Assembly (NCBI GenBank): GCA_023459355.1
Contig: JAEWUM010000033.1
Location: forward strand, 1 to 64,000
Origin: Bacteroidota bacterium
GTDB lineage: Bacteria > Bacteroidota > Bacteroidia > Bacteroidales > Paludibacteraceae
Length of the DNA: 64,000 bases
Direction: 5' to 3'
Part shown: positions 50,928 to 59,708 of the stretch, piece after piece
Layout: each line of letters begins with the position of its first letter
Numbering within the stretch: position 1 is the first letter of the stretch
Notes under the pieces: model-generated
What the model saw: only the letters and a program-made list of their open reading frames with translations
Told to the model about the DNA's origin: nothing
Database searches by the model: none
Translations under genes and position numbers: made by a program

Positions 50928-52295
50928 ATGTTTATCCGCTCCGTCCTGTTTCTACTGCTGTTACTGATATCCTGTACCCAACAGGATGTGCATAATGATG
51001 AGCTGCCACTAACCGGTTCATCCGCCGAAGAACAGGGAAAAGACACCATGCATGTTGCCACATTGTACGGATCCTCCTCTTATTTTAACTTCAGGGGCGA
51101 TGAAATTATGGGATATGATTATGATTTGGTTAATCATTTTGCTGCATTTAGCGGCATTCCGGTGAAGGTACATCTGGCCGGTTCACGGGAAGAAATGCTG
51201 AATATGCTTCGAAACGAACGGGTTGATCTGATAGCCTACAGCATGTACGAAACAAAAGCGCTCAAGGCTGAGTTTGACTTTGTAGCTTTTCAGGAAGATT
51301 CGTATATGGTGCTGGTGCAGGAAATTGGTTTGCAGACCTTGAGCGATATCAGTGAACTGAAAGGCAAGACGGTGCATGTTATCAAAAACTCTGTTTACCA
51401 TCAGCGCATGCAGCACCTGAACCGGGAACTGGGTGGCGGTATCGATATTCAATTGCTGAATGATACAGTTTCTGTGGATCAGGCCATAGAGATGGTTACC
51501 AAACGTAAGATTTCCTACACCATTGCCCATTACAAGACGGCGGCGCAGCATAAAGATTTCAATCGCCGGCTCGACTGCCGTATTCCTGTTGGGTTCCTGC
51601 AACGCAACGGCTGGCTGGTAAACAAGCAAAATGACCGAATCAAAGAAATGATTACCGACTGGGATAATAGTTCGGAAACCGAGTTGATCAGGTCACAGCT
51701 ATATGGTAAATACCGCATCAAAAATCCCTATTTTGTAACGAAAAAGATTGCCATACCCAAAGGAGCCATTTCCCCTTACGATGCCTATTTCAGGAAATAT
51801 GCCGCGGAAATCAACTGGGACTGGCGTTTGCTGGCTGCTCTTGCATTTCACGAATCCAGGTTCGACTCATCGCAGGTATCGCGCAGGGGAGCCTCGGGAC
51901 TGATGCAATTGATGCCACGTACCGCAGCCAAGTTTGGACTCAGCATGAATGACATTCTGAATCCGGAGAAAAACATTGAAGCCAGTGTGCAATATATCAA
52001 GAGTTTGAATTTGCTTTTCAGGAAAATCGAGAACCAGGAGGAAAGGAAAAAGTTTATCCTCGCTTCCTATAATTCGGGCCCGGCCCATATCCTCGATGCC
52101 ATGGCCCTGGCTGAGAAACATGGTAAAAGTCCGTACATCTGGTTCGAGCACGTAGAGTATTTTCTGTCAAAAAAGCATGAGCCCGAATACTACAACGATG
52201 AGGTAGTGAAATACGGCCGTTTTCGCTCGGGTGAGACCATTCGTTATGTGCGGAACACGCTGGATACCTATCAGAAATACAAAGGAAAAATGTAA
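50928..52295 (+). CDS. mltF: MltF-like membrane-bound lytic transglycosylase
   Basis: 455 residues. A lipobox (LLLLLISC) predicts a lipoprotein. The N-terminal part (about 40-265) is a family 3 solute-binding-protein fold (YDYDLVNHFAAFSGIPV, LKGKTVHVIKNSVY), and the C-terminal part is an SLT domain (about 290-430) with catalytic glutamate in AFHESRFD, then GASGLMQLMP and LASYNSGPAHI. This two-domain layout is MltF. It cleaves the glycan strands of peptidoglycan without water, forming anhydromuropeptides. It may lie in an operon with the small helical protein 6 bp downstream. Confidence 0.93.
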   Translation: MFIRSVLFLLLLLISCTQQDVHNDELPLTGSSAEEQGKDTMHVATLYGSSSYFNFRGDEIMGYDYDLVNHFAAFSGIPVKVHLAGSREEMLNMLRNERVDLIAYSMYETKALKAEFDFVAFQEDSYMVLVQEIGLQTLSDISELKGKTVHVIKNSVYHQRMQHLNRELGGGIDIQLLNDTVSVDQAIEMVTKRKISYTIAHYKTAAQHKDFNRRLDCRIPVGFLQRNGWLVNKQNDRIKEMITDWDNSSETELIRSQLYGKYRIKNPYFVTKKIAIPKGAISPYDAYFRKYAAEINWDWRLLAALAFHESRFDSSQVSRRGASGLMQLMPRTAAKFGLSMNDILNPEKNIEASVQYIKSLNLLFRKIENQEERKKFILASYNSGPAHILDAMALAEKHGKSPYIWFEHVEYFLSKKHEPEYYNDEVVKYGRFRSGETIRYVRNTLDTYQKYKGKM

Positions 52296-52301
52296 GCTGT
52301 T

Positions 52302-52817
52302 ATGGATTACCACGCCTTTTTTGAAAACCTGCAATCCCGTTATCACCTCGAAGAATTGCTGTTGCACATCTACCATCATCCGCAGGACTTTGATGCTTTG
52401 TTTAACATGGCTTTCGAAGCAGATAATAAGAAAGCCTGGCGGGTGCTCTGGGCAGTCGAGAAAATAAGTCAGCGCAATCCTGAGTGGTTTGATCAGGAAA
52501 AAATAGACCGGGTTACAAAAATGGTGTTGACCACCAAACACCAGGGGATGCACCGGATTGGCATATCTATTCTGAACTCATTCCCCGCACCTGATCCAAT
52601 CAATGTAGATATGCTGAATGCGCTGTATGACTGGATGCTTTCTCCCGCTTTTTCTATCGGTGTACAAAGTCTGGCCATGAAATTGTTGTATAAATATGCC
52701 CTTACCGACGAAGACCTCCTCCGTGAATTCATCATTACCATCGATCAGGCCGATGAAAGTGAATATACGGCGGCATTTACTTCTTCCAAAAGAAATATCC
52801 TGAAGAAACATCGCTGA
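52302..52817 (+). CDS. Conserved helical-repeat protein
   Basis: A 171-residue, probably all-helical protein that I do not recognise as a characterised family. The helices (ALFNMAFEADNKKAWRVLW, VQSLAMKLLYKYAL, EDLLREFIITID) have the look of HEAT- or ARM-like repeats, and adenylosuccinate-lyase-like small proteins of this type are common next to unrelated genes in Bacteroidota. There is no signal peptide. It begins 6 bp after mltF and is probably co-transcribed with it. No function is proposed. Confidence 0.75.
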   Translation: MDYHAFFENLQSRYHLEELLLHIYHHPQDFDALFNMAFEADNKKAWRVLWAVEKISQRNPEWFDQEKIDRVTKMVLTTKHQGMHRIGISILNSFPAPDPINVDMLNALYDWMLSPAFSIGVQSLAMKLLYKYALTDEDLLREFIITIDQADESEYTAAFTSSKRNILKKHR

Positions 52818-52910
52818 GGTAAAGCAAGTCAGATAAATTTCTGATTTAGCGTATTTAAAATGCGCTGTAAATTTTATATTGGAAAGTTGCATAATTATTG
52901 AAATATTTTG

Positions 52911-52918
52911 TATCTTCG
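52911..52918 (+). promoter_or_regulatory. Possible -7 box for the secreted protein gene
   Basis: TATCTTCG matches seven of eight positions of TAnnTTTG and lies 33 bp before the ATG at 52952. Confidence 0.45.
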
Positions 52919-52951
52919 TCACCCTTTTAAATATTTACAATTATTTCAATT

Positions 52952-54334
52952 ATGAAGAAAAACTACATTATTACCATTTTGCTCAGCATCATTTCAGTAA
53001 GTACATTTGGTGCAAAACAACCTTCAAGGGTTATTCAGAAAGAAAGCTTTCATGTTGTAAACGCACAACGTGTCAAAGCATTGAATTCAACAGCTACATC
53101 AGCAGTATTGTTAGCAGAAGATTTCAGTAAATTTACAGCAGGAACTGAAGCCACTCCTGATGCAACCGATATAACCAGTGAGGAAGACGGTTCCATTGCG
53201 GCTACATTCACAACACAGGAAGGTTGGGCCGGCTGGGGAGTATATCAGGCAGGTGGTTCAGCTTATCTGGGTTGGGTTAAATATAGTGAGTACGATCCGG
53301 AATCTACTGATGGTCCGGGCTATATAGTAACGCCCTTGTTTGATGCTTCATCTGCGTCAACAGGTTATACCATTAAATTCAGGGCTCGCTCCAAATCAGC
53401 TACCGGCGATGTGCTGGCTGTTTACTGGAACTGGTACGATGAAACACTGGAAGATTTTGATTATGATGGTGTTGAAGATCTTGCCATTAGCAACCAGTGG
53501 GCAGAATATACCGTTCAGGCTACTTATGGAAATGCAGATGCTTATGTTGACATTTATGGCACTGCATCGGAATTCTACATTGATGATATTGAAATATATG
53601 CTGAAGGAGGAGGGAGCAATCCGCCAACCGGAAATGTGGTTTTTATGGAAACATTTGGCGATAAAGGCGCATCAAGCAATCCACGCCCTAAAGTAAGTGA
53701 ATATACTGATTATGATAATGGTGCACCGGTTACATTTTCTAACACAACAACTGATTATCCAGATTTAAGAACGACTTCTACAATGGATACCCATGTTTGG
53801 TTCCCGGCTAACAAAGAAACCGACCTTGTTATCAGCAATATTCCGGCATCAGGTTACAGTGATCTCAAACTGTCGTTCGATGTGGCAACCGGGGCATCAG
53901 GTGGTTCGAATCTGAATAAAGTGAATATTCAGGTGAATGATGTTTCAATCACGGTACCTTCAGTTGCAATAACAGCCCAGAATAAATATGTTAACTCAGG
54001 TGATATAAGCATAACCCAGGCTAATACCATTAAACTGCGTTTTCATTATACCGTTGCCAATAATCCAACTGGGGTTGGTTTCCGTATTGATAATGTGAAG
54101 ATTACCGGTACACCTCCGACTGGGGTTGATAATCCCCGTACAGCTGGTGTTTATGTAGCAAACGGACAATTAATTATTGAAGACAACGCATCAGCCGAAA
54201 TTGAGATTTATAATATATCAGGAGTTATGGTTCGAAAATACCCGGCTCATACAGCTAAAATTGCCCTTGATTCTTTCCACAACGGGGTGTATTTAGTTAA
54301 AATTGGTTCTAAAATACAGAAAGTTTTGTTCTGA
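52952..54334 (+). CDS. Secreted protein with jelly-roll domains and T9SS-type C-terminus
   Basis: 460 residues. A signal peptide (to about residue 20, VSTFGA) precedes a first beta-sandwich like the choice-of-anchor J (cleaved adhesin) domain (about 50-215: LLAEDFSKF, GWAGWGVYQAGGSAYLGW, ASEFYIDDIEIYA) and a second lectin-like sandwich (about 225-385: VVFMETFGDKG to GFRIDNVKITG). The C-terminus (VYVANGQLIIEDNASAEIEIYN in blocks, then NGVYLVKIGSKIQKVLF) resembles a short type IX sorting domain. It is therefore probably exported to the surface, perhaps as an adhesin or glycan-binding protein; the ligand is unknown. Confidence 0.8.
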   Translation: MKKNYIITILLSIISVSTFGAKQPSRVIQKESFHVVNAQRVKALNSTATSAVLLAEDFSKFTAGTEATPDATDITSEEDGSIAATFTTQEGWAGWGVYQAGGSAYLGWVKYSEYDPESTDGPGYIVTPLFDASSASTGYTIKFRARSKSATGDVLAVYWNWYDETLEDFDYDGVEDLAISNQWAEYTVQATYGNADAYVDIYGTASEFYIDDIEIYAEGGGSNPPTGNVVFMETFGDKGASSNPRPKVSEYTDYDNGAPVTFSNTTTDYPDLRTTSTMDTHVWFPANKETDLVISNIPASGYSDLKLSFDVATGASGGSNLNKVNIQVNDVSITVPSVAITAQNKYVNSGDISITQANTIKLRFHYTVANNPTGVGFRIDNVKITGTPPTGVDNPRTAGVYVANGQLIIEDNASAEIEIYNISGVMVRKYPAHTAKIALDSFHNGVYLVKIGSKIQKVLF

Positions 54335-54423
54335 TAAGGGAATAAAAATAGTCTGATTATATGCATTCTTTTTTCCTTTTATTGTATAACTGAAGAATGT
54401 ATCATGCTTTTTATAAGATGTTT

Positions 54424-54455
54424 AACAGGGGTAATCCAGTCAGGTTACTCCTGTT
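54424..54455 (+). terminator. Terminator after the secreted protein gene
   Basis: AACAGGGGTAA at 54424-54434 pairs with TTACTCCTGTT at 54445-54455 (one G-T pair), followed by TTATTTTGTT. It is about 90 bp after the stop codon. Confidence 0.75.
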
Positions 54456-54535
54456 TTATTTTGTTGAATTTTAACAGTTGATTTTGCCTCCTTTCAGGGG
54501 TTTTGAAATGCAAAAACTTTTTAAAAAAAATGTAT

Positions 54536-54543
54536 TAACTTTG
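54536..54543 (+). promoter_or_regulatory. -7 box of the carboxylase operon
   Basis: TAACTTTG matches TAnnTTTG and predicts a leader of about 50 nt before the ATG at 54599. Confidence 0.7.
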
Positions 54544-54598
54544 TGCGCGTTTAAAAATCAAAAACGATAAAATTGATATTTAACTAAAATCAAAGTTT

Positions 54599-56143
54599 AT
54601 GACTTTAAAGAAAAACATTATCGCATTGCGACAAAAGAAAGCCCTGGTTCAAATGGGTGGTGGGAAAAAAGCCATCGAGAAACAGGCTGCAATGGGTAAA
54701 ATGACTGCCCGTGCACGTATCCTTTATTTGTTGGATGTGAATTCATTTCATGAATATGACTTATTTGTGGAACATGAAGAACGTAATTTCGGTATGGACT
54801 CGAAAGAGTTGGCTGGTGATGGCGTAATTACCGGTACTGGTACCATCAATGGCGCTCCCGTTTGTATCTATGCGCAGGACTTTACCGTGATGGGTGGTTC
54901 GCTGGGCTTGAAACATGCCCGTAAAATCACCAAAATCATGGATCATGCCCTGAAAATGAAAATGCCTTGTATCGGTATCAACGATTCGGGTGGTGCCCGT
55001 ATCCAGGAAGGTATTGGTGCGTTGGCCGGTTATGGTGAAATTTTTTACCGCAACACCATGGCTTCAGGAGTAATTCCACAGATATCTGTAATCCTCGGTC
55101 CCTGTGCAGGTGGCGCGGTGTATTCTCCGGCGTTGACCGACTTTGTGTTCGTGGTAGAAAATATTTCGAAGATGTTTATTACCGGTCCGAATGTTATTGA
55201 AACGGTTTTGGGCGAAAAAATCTCACAGGAAGATCTGGGTGGCGCCCGTGTGCATGCCGAGATTACCGGTAACGCGCATTTCTATGCACAGACTGAAATT
55301 CAATGTTTAAATCAGATTAAAGAACTGATTGGTCTGATTCCTCACAGCAATCAGGAGAAAGCGGCTAAAATTGCTCCTAAGAAGCCAACTTTCAATAAAA
55401 ACTTAGAAAACATTATCCCGGCTGATCCGAAACAACCTTATGATGTTCGTGAGATTATTTATGCGCTTTCCGATGAATCCAAGTTTTTGGAAGTACAGGA
55501 ATTGTGGGCACCTAACATCGTGATTGGTTTTGGCCGCATGGATGGAGAAACAGTAGGTTTTGTAGCTAACCAGCCGATGTATCTGGCCGGTGTACTTGAT
55601 TGCGACGCTTCTGATAAAGCCGCCCGTTTCATCCGTTTCTGCGATGCTTTCAACATTCCTATTGTTACACTGGAAGATATGCCGGGTTATCTGCCGGGTG
55701 TTGACCAGGAACACGCGGGTGTGATTCGTCACGGCGCCAAGATGTTGTATGCTTATTCAGAAGCTACTGTACCTAAAATTACGGTGATCTTACGCAAAGC
55801 TTACGGTGGAGGTTATATTGCTATGAACTCGCGTCACCTGGGGGCCGACTTCATGTTTGCATGGCCAAGCGCTGAAATTGCGGTTATGGGTCCTGAAGGT
55901 GCTGCCAACATCATTTTCCGCAAGGAAATCATGGAAGCTGAAGATCAGGATGCGATGCGTCAGCAGAAAGTAGAAGAGTACATCGAGAAATTTGCCAATC
56001 CTTTCGTAGCTGCAGCCAAAGGATATATCGATGCAGTGATTGAACCCCTCGAAACACGTGAACTGATTTTACATGCTTTAGAGGTTTCCAAAAACAAAGA
56101 CGACCACCGTCCGTATAAAAAACACGGGGTTCCACCGTTCTGA
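54599..56143 (+). CDS. Acyl-CoA carboxylase carboxyltransferase subunit (propionyl-/methylmalonyl-CoA type)
   Basis: A 514-residue carboxyltransferase with two crotonase-like halves. The N-terminal half shows GINDSGGARIQEG and LGPCAGGAVYSPALTDF, the oxyanion and acyl-CoA-binding loops; the C-terminal half shows VTLEDMPGYLPGVDQEHAG and RKAYGGGYIAMNSRHLGAD (in two blocks), and the protein ends RPYKKHGVPPF, typical of PccB and MmdA. It transfers CO2 between carboxybiotin and propionyl-CoA/methylmalonyl-CoA. The next gene encodes the biotin carrier. Neither a biotin carboxylase nor a membrane decarboxylase subunit is nearby, so direction (carboxylase or sodium-pumping decarboxylase) cannot be decided here. 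Confidence 0.9.
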   Translation: MTLKKNIIALRQKKALVQMGGGKKAIEKQAAMGKMTARARILYLLDVNSFHEYDLFVEHEERNFGMDSKELAGDGVITGTGTINGAPVCIYAQDFTVMGGSLGLKHARKITKIMDHALKMKMPCIGINDSGGARIQEGIGALAGYGEIFYRNTMASGVIPQISVILGPCAGGAVYSPALTDFVFVVENISKMFITGPNVIETVLGEKISQEDLGGARVHAEITGNAHFYAQTEIQCLNQIKELIGLIPHSNQEKAAKIAPKKPTFNKNLENIIPADPKQPYDVREIIYALSDESKFLEVQELWAPNIVIGFGRMDGETVGFVANQPMYLAGVLDCDASDKAARFIRFCDAFNIPIVTLEDMPGYLPGVDQEHAGVIRHGAKMLYAYSEATVPKITVILRKAYGGGYIAMNSRHLGADFMFAWPSAEIAVMGPEGAANIIFRKEIMEAEDQDAMRQQKVEEYIEKFANPFVAAAKGYIDAVIEPLETRELILHALEVSKNKDDHRPYKKHGVPPF

Positions 56144-56193
56144 TTTGTTTTGGTGTGTTTATTTTTAAAATGTAGAATTTAAAACAAATCATC

Positions 56194-56538
56194 ATGGCAA
56201 AAAAGAATCAGGATTTAGTGGAATTTGCAGTTACTGCCAGAAAATACAAAACATTACTGACCAATAAATACAAGAACCGTAAGGCCTGGGTTGATCCTAA
56301 TCCATACGAGATTCAGTCATTTATCCCGGGAACCATCATCGAAATTTCGGTGAAAGAAGGTGATGTGGTACAGGAAGGCGAACCCCTGCTCATTCTGGAA
56401 GCAATGAAAATGCGTAACCGCATTCAGATGCCTTTTACCGCTAAAATAAAAAGAATCAATGTAAATGTAGGAGACAGAATTCCGAAGGATATGTTGATGC
56501 TGGAACTGGAAGCGGCGGAAGAGGAAGCGGAAAGCTAA
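56194..56538 (+). CDS. Biotin carboxyl carrier protein
   Basis: A 114-residue biotinyl domain protein. The biotin attachment site is EAMKM with K72. The preceding GTIIEISVKEGDVVQEGEPL and the following GDRIPKDMLMLEL form the hammerhead fold (in blocks). It lacks the long Ala/Pro linker of many oxaloacetate or methylmalonyl-CoA decarboxylase carriers. It serves the carboxyltransferase encoded 50 bp upstream. The last codons and the stop (GAAGCGGAAAGCTAA) lie inside the left arm of a 30-bp inverted repeat, which therefore sets the acidic C-terminus EEEAES. Confidence 0.93.
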   Translation: MAKKNQDLVEFAVTARKYKTLLTNKYKNRKAWVDPNPYEIQSFIPGTIIEISVKEGDVVQEGEPLLILEAMKMRNRIQMPFTAKIKRINVNVGDRIPKDMLMLELEAAEEEAES

Positions 56539-56644
56539 CAGCGGAAAGCGGAAAACCATTTATGGTTATAAAAAAAAGGAGCAGTAAACAATAGTTTGCT
56601 GCTCCTTTTCTTAATTTTCCGCTTTCCGCTGTTAGCTTTCCGCT
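56526..56644. repeat. 30-bp inverted repeat of GCGGAAA heptads around a terminator
   Basis: The arms 56526-56555 and 56615-56644 are exact reverse complements over 30 bp. Each arm has GCGGAAA heptads (two adjacent plus one separated by GCTAACA). The left arm includes the stop codon of the biotin carrier gene; the right arm ends 1 bp before the stop codon of the convergent DUF4861 gene. A bidirectional terminator lies inside. Confidence 0.92.
56574..56609. terminator. Bidirectional terminator between convergent genes
   Basis: AAAAGGAGCAGTAAAC at 56574-56589 pairs with GTTTGCTGCTCCTTTT at 56594-56609 (one G-T pair) around an AATA loop, with A-rich and T-rich flanks. It can end both the carboxylase operon and the DUF4861 gene. 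Confidence 0.88.
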
Positions 56645-56645
56645 T

Positions 56646-57776
56646 TTATTTAACTATCCTAACTGTCAACGGGTATTTCACTTGTTTGGAGAACTGTTGC
56701 ACGGCAGCAAGCCATTCTTTCTGGGTGGGGAATTTCCACTGACTCCAGCCTCCGCCAAAATAGTAAGTAAATTCTTCTCCGGGTACGTAGTTTTTCATCA
56801 ACAAGGCGTGCAAATTCTGAATTTTATAAAGGTCTTCTTTGTCCGGCAACACAACGCCTACATAATTTCTTCCCACGTTTTTTTGGTCTTTGTCGGCAAT
56901 AGCGTTTTCACCATACACTATCAGTCCGGTACCTTTTTGTAGAGAACCTTTGCCATCGTGCAGGGTAATGCCCGCTGCCAATTGCATAGGCTGTTTCTCT
57001 CCGGTCAGTTTAACCACGGCTTTGTTCATCACGGTTCCCGCATCGGTGTGGATGGTTACTTCCTGTTTGTATTTTTTTCCGTTGATGTCAACCTCGTTAT
57101 AGGTAAGTGTAAAGCTGGATCGAAGTGGACCGTTATCCAATACTTTGTACGTGTCGAAATGTTTGCCGACCAGTAACTGACCGTTTACATACGGAGCAAC
57201 ACCACCGGCACCCAGGGTATTACCTACTTTGTAGCAATCAAGTCCCTGACCGTGATCTACGTGGTACGATTTGCCGTATTTCAGTTCCCCTCTGTAGAAA
57301 CTGTCAACCACTAATTCTTCTGTTCTTTTCAACCACAGGTCGATACCATTAGATGGGTTTTCAGCGGCAAGCGCCGGGCCATACATGCGATAGGCAGCTA
57401 TGTCGTTTTCCCATGCAAAGTCATCTTTTCTTTCCGGAACAAAGCGGGCTGAAGTTTTGGCTTTTACCGCTTTGGGTGTACCATCGTTTAATGTGTAAGC
57501 CACTTTGGTTCCCGTTTTAACTGTTGCCGGGAACAGCAGAGCCTGAACACTTTCAGTACCGTTATAAATCAATTGATAGGGGATTTCCTGGCCATTTTCA
57601 TCGGTAAGCACATAATTGGTGCCTGAAAGTCCGCCCAGTTCGGATGCTGCAATTTCAACGATTTCATCCGTTCTGTCGAATGGATACTGATTGACGATTT
57701 CGATGGTTGTCTGCGCAAAGCCGGAAACTACTGTTGCTAACAATAAAATAAGGATACTGAATTTGTTTTTTTTCAT
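56646..57776 (-). CDS. DUF4861 family secreted protein
   Basis: 376 residues with a signal peptide (to about residue 21, VVSGFAQ) and a beta-rich body that I recognise as DUF4861. This family occurs in polysaccharide-utilisation regions of Bacteroidota that act on uronic-acid-containing glycans, often near kduI/kduD, as here. Notable text includes FVPERKDDFAWENDIAAYRMYGP and GIDLWLKRTEELVVDSFY (in blocks), and HGQGLDCYKVG. Its enzymatic role is not established to my knowledge. It lies downstream of kduD with a terminator and a possible promoter between. Confidence 0.78.
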   Translation of the reverse strand: MKKNKFSILILLLATVVSGFAQTTIEIVNQYPFDRTDEIVEIAASELGGLSGTNYVLTDENGQEIPYQLIYNGTESVQALLFPATVKTGTKVAYTLNDGTPKAVKAKTSARFVPERKDDFAWENDIAAYRMYGPALAAENPSNGIDLWLKRTEELVVDSFYRGELKYGKSYHVDHGQGLDCYKVGNTLGAGGVAPYVNGQLLVGKHFDTYKVLDNGPLRSSFTLTYNEVDINGKKYKQEVTIHTDAGTVMNKAVVKLTGEKQPMQLAAGITLHDGKGSLQKGTGLIVYGENAIADKDQKNVGRNYVGVVLPDKEDLYKIQNLHALLMKNYVPGEEFTYYFGGGWSQWKFPTQKEWLAAVQQFSKQVKYPLTVRIVK

Positions 57777-57864
57777 GCTATAAGAATTTAATAAATACTA
57801 TGTTTGAATATTGTTTTTACTATTGTTACCTTGTTAAATTAGCCACTATGCGGCTCTAAAAAAC

Positions 57865-57905
57865 TCATTCCCTGCAAATATAACATTTTACAGGGAATGA
57901 ACCGA
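57865..57905 (-). terminator. Terminator of the kduI-kduD operon
   Basis: The inverted repeat TCATTCCCTG (57865-57874) and CAGGGAATGA (57891-57900) has a 16-nt loop. On the minus strand the stem is followed by GTTTTTTAG (57857-57864), a good T-tract. It lies about 90 bp after the kduD stop codon. Confidence 0.7.
57875..57882 (-). promoter_or_regulatory. Possible -7 box for the DUF4861 gene
   Basis: TATATTTG on the minus strand matches TAnnTTTG. It lies inside the loop of the kduD terminator hairpin, and predicts a leader of about 92 nt for the DUF4861 gene. Confidence 0.55.
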
Positions 57906-57988
57906 ACTCATTTTTTATAAAAACTGTTTTTTAGTTTTTTTTAAAACTATCATGAACTTCCAGATACATCTGGTTCAAATTGAAATAC

Positions 57989-58768
57989 TTATTTTGGTTG
58001 CTTGCCAATATAAGCCAAAATCCCCCCATCAACATATAAAATATGTCCGTTTACGAAGTCAGATGCCGGTGAAGCTAAAAACACTGCCGGTCCTTGCAAA
58101 TCTTCCGGGGTTCCCCAGCGAGCTGCCGGTGTTCTGCCGATGATGAAATCATTGAACGGATGTCCCGGTTCGCGTAAAGGCGCTGTCTGTGGGGTAGCAA
58201 TATAACCCGGACCAATGCCATTCACCTGAATGTTATACTCCGCCCATTCGCAGGCTAAGTTCTTGGTCAACATTTTCAAACCACCTTTGGCTGATGCATA
58301 AGCCGATACGGTTTCACGTCCCAGTTCACTCATCATGGAGCAGATGTTGATGATTTTACCGCCTCCCTTTTCGATCATACCCGGTGCAACGGCTTTCGAT
58401 ACGATAAACGGACCGTTCAGGTCGATGTCGATTACCTGACGGAAATCTTTGGCCGACATTTCAATGGCCGGGATGCGTTTGATGATACCGGCATTGTTTA
58501 CCAGGATATCAATAACCCCCACTTCTTCCTTAATCTTAGCAATAGTGGCATACACCCCATCTTCGTCGGTAACATCACACACATAGCCGTATGCTTCGAT
58601 ACCATCCGCCTTATAAGCAGCCAGTCCCTTGTCAACCATTTCCTGATTGATGTCGTTGAAAACTATTTTCGCACCTGCTTTTGCAAATGCTGATGCCAAC
58701 GCGTACCCGATGCCATAAGATGCCCCGGTTACCATGGCGATTTTTCCAGTTAAATCAAATTGTTTCAT
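57989..58768 (-). CDS. kduD: 2-dehydro-3-deoxy-D-gluconate 5-dehydrogenase
   Basis: A 259-residue short-chain dehydrogenase. The cofactor loop is VTGASYGIGYAL (residues 14-25), followed by NNAGI, the catalytic serine in ICSMMSE and the Y-x3-K motif YASAKGG. It closely fits KduD/gluconate-5-dehydrogenase (RTPAARWGTPEDLQGPAVFL and SDFVNGHILYVDGGILAYIG, in blocks). It converts 3-deoxy-glycero-hexulosonate (DKII) to 2-keto-3-deoxygluconate. It follows kduI, whose product is its substrate, with an 81-bp gap that holds a heptad-repeat leader. Confidence 0.94.
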   Translation of the reverse strand: MKQFDLTGKIAMVTGASYGIGYALASAFAKAGAKIVFNDINQEMVDKGLAAYKADGIEAYGYVCDVTDEDGVYATIAKIKEEVGVIDILVNNAGIIKRIPAIEMSAKDFRQVIDIDLNGPFIVSKAVAPGMIEKGGGKIINICSMMSELGRETVSAYASAKGGLKMLTKNLACEWAEYNIQVNGIGPGYIATPQTAPLREPGHPFNDFIIGRTPAARWGTPEDLQGPAVFLASPASDFVNGHILYVDGGILAYIGKQPK

Positions 58769-58783
58769 GTTTTTTTATTTATG

Positions 58784-58846
58784 TCTCCAGTCTCCAGTCT
58801 CCGGTCTCCAGTCTTCTGGCGTCTGGCGTCTGGTGTCTGGTGTCTG
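58784..58846. repeat. Heptad-repeat leader of kduD
   Basis: Read on the plus strand: four TCTCCAG-type units (58784, 58791, 58798, 58805), an 8-bp junction TCTTCTGG, then four YGTCTGG units to 58846. The CCAG and CTGG cores can pair, giving a stem of 4-bp helices with symmetric internal loops. It lies 15 bp upstream of the kduD start codon, within the kduI-kduD transcript. The same architecture precedes kduI. Confidence 0.92.
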
Positions 58847-58849
58847 TTA

Positions 58850-59692
58850 TTATCTTAACTCCGTATGTTTCCTGAAATCCTGATCGCTATAATCCAAATT
58901 CTCACCGGCCATACCCCATATAAAAGTGTAATTGCTGGTAGCAGCGGCAGAGTGAATCGACCATTCCGGAGAAATTACTGCCTGGTCGCCCTGCATCCAG
59001 ATATGGCGCGTTTCAGTGGGTTCACCCATAAAGTGGCATACCACTTCACCTTCCGGTACTTCGAAATAGAAATAAGCTTCCATGCGGCGACTGTGCGTGT
59101 GTGCCGGCATGGTATTCCATACACTACCGGTTCTCAGTTCGGTCATACCCATTTGCAACTGGCAGGTTTCTACCACCTCGCGAACCATCATCTTGTTGAT
59201 ATTGCGGTGGTTGGCAGTCTCTAATGAGCCCAGTTCCATCACGATGGCATCTGCCTTGGTGATTTTACGGTCGGGATAATTGCGGTGAGCTGGTGCCGAG
59301 TTGAAATAAAATTTGGCCGGATTGGCTGCATCCACACTTTCGAAAACCACGTTGCGGTTGCTTGCACCAATATAAAGCGCTTCTTTATAACCCAGTTCAA
59401 ATACCTCTCCTTCAACTACAACCTTACCTGCACCGCCCACGTTGAACATGCCCAACTCTCTTCTCGATAGGAAAAAATCAGATTTCAACGGGTCGATAGA
59501 TTCGAGTTTCAACGCTTCTTTTACCGGCATGGCGCCACCTACAACCAAACGGTCGTACAGGGTATACACCATATTCACCTCATCAGCCGCGAATAATTTC
59601 TCGATTAAATGTTCTTTACGTAAACGAGCTGTGTCGTAATGTTTTGCATCTTCCGGGTGGGAAGCATAACGAACTTCATAATTTGTTTTCAT
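58850..59692 (-). CDS. kduI: 5-dehydro-4-deoxy-D-glucuronate isomerase
   Basis: KduI isomerises 5-keto-4-deoxyuronate, the product of unsaturated uronate breakdown (from pectin, alginate-like or glycosaminoglycan lyases), to DKII. The 280-aa cupin shows the zinc-binding cluster in MPAHTHSRRMEAYFYFE (two histidines and the glutamate) with the later H in WSIHSAAAT. N-terminal YASHPEDAKHYDTARLR and the C-terminal DYSDQDFRKHTEL are family blocks. It starts the operon with kduD; a heptad-repeat leader, a promoter box and a candidate ExuR/UxuR-type operator precede it. Confidence 0.95.
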   Translation of the reverse strand: MKTNYEVRYASHPEDAKHYDTARLRKEHLIEKLFAADEVNMVYTLYDRLVVGGAMPVKEALKLESIDPLKSDFFLSRRELGMFNVGGAGKVVVEGEVFELGYKEALYIGASNRNVVFESVDAANPAKFYFNSAPAHRNYPDRKITKADAIVMELGSLETANHRNINKMMVREVVETCQLQMGMTELRTGSVWNTMPAHTHSRRMEAYFYFEVPEGEVVCHFMGEPTETRHIWMQGDQAVISPEWSIHSAAATSNYTFIWGMAGENLDYSDQDFRKHTELR

Positions 59693-59708
59693 ATTTTTTC
59701 TTTTAATG

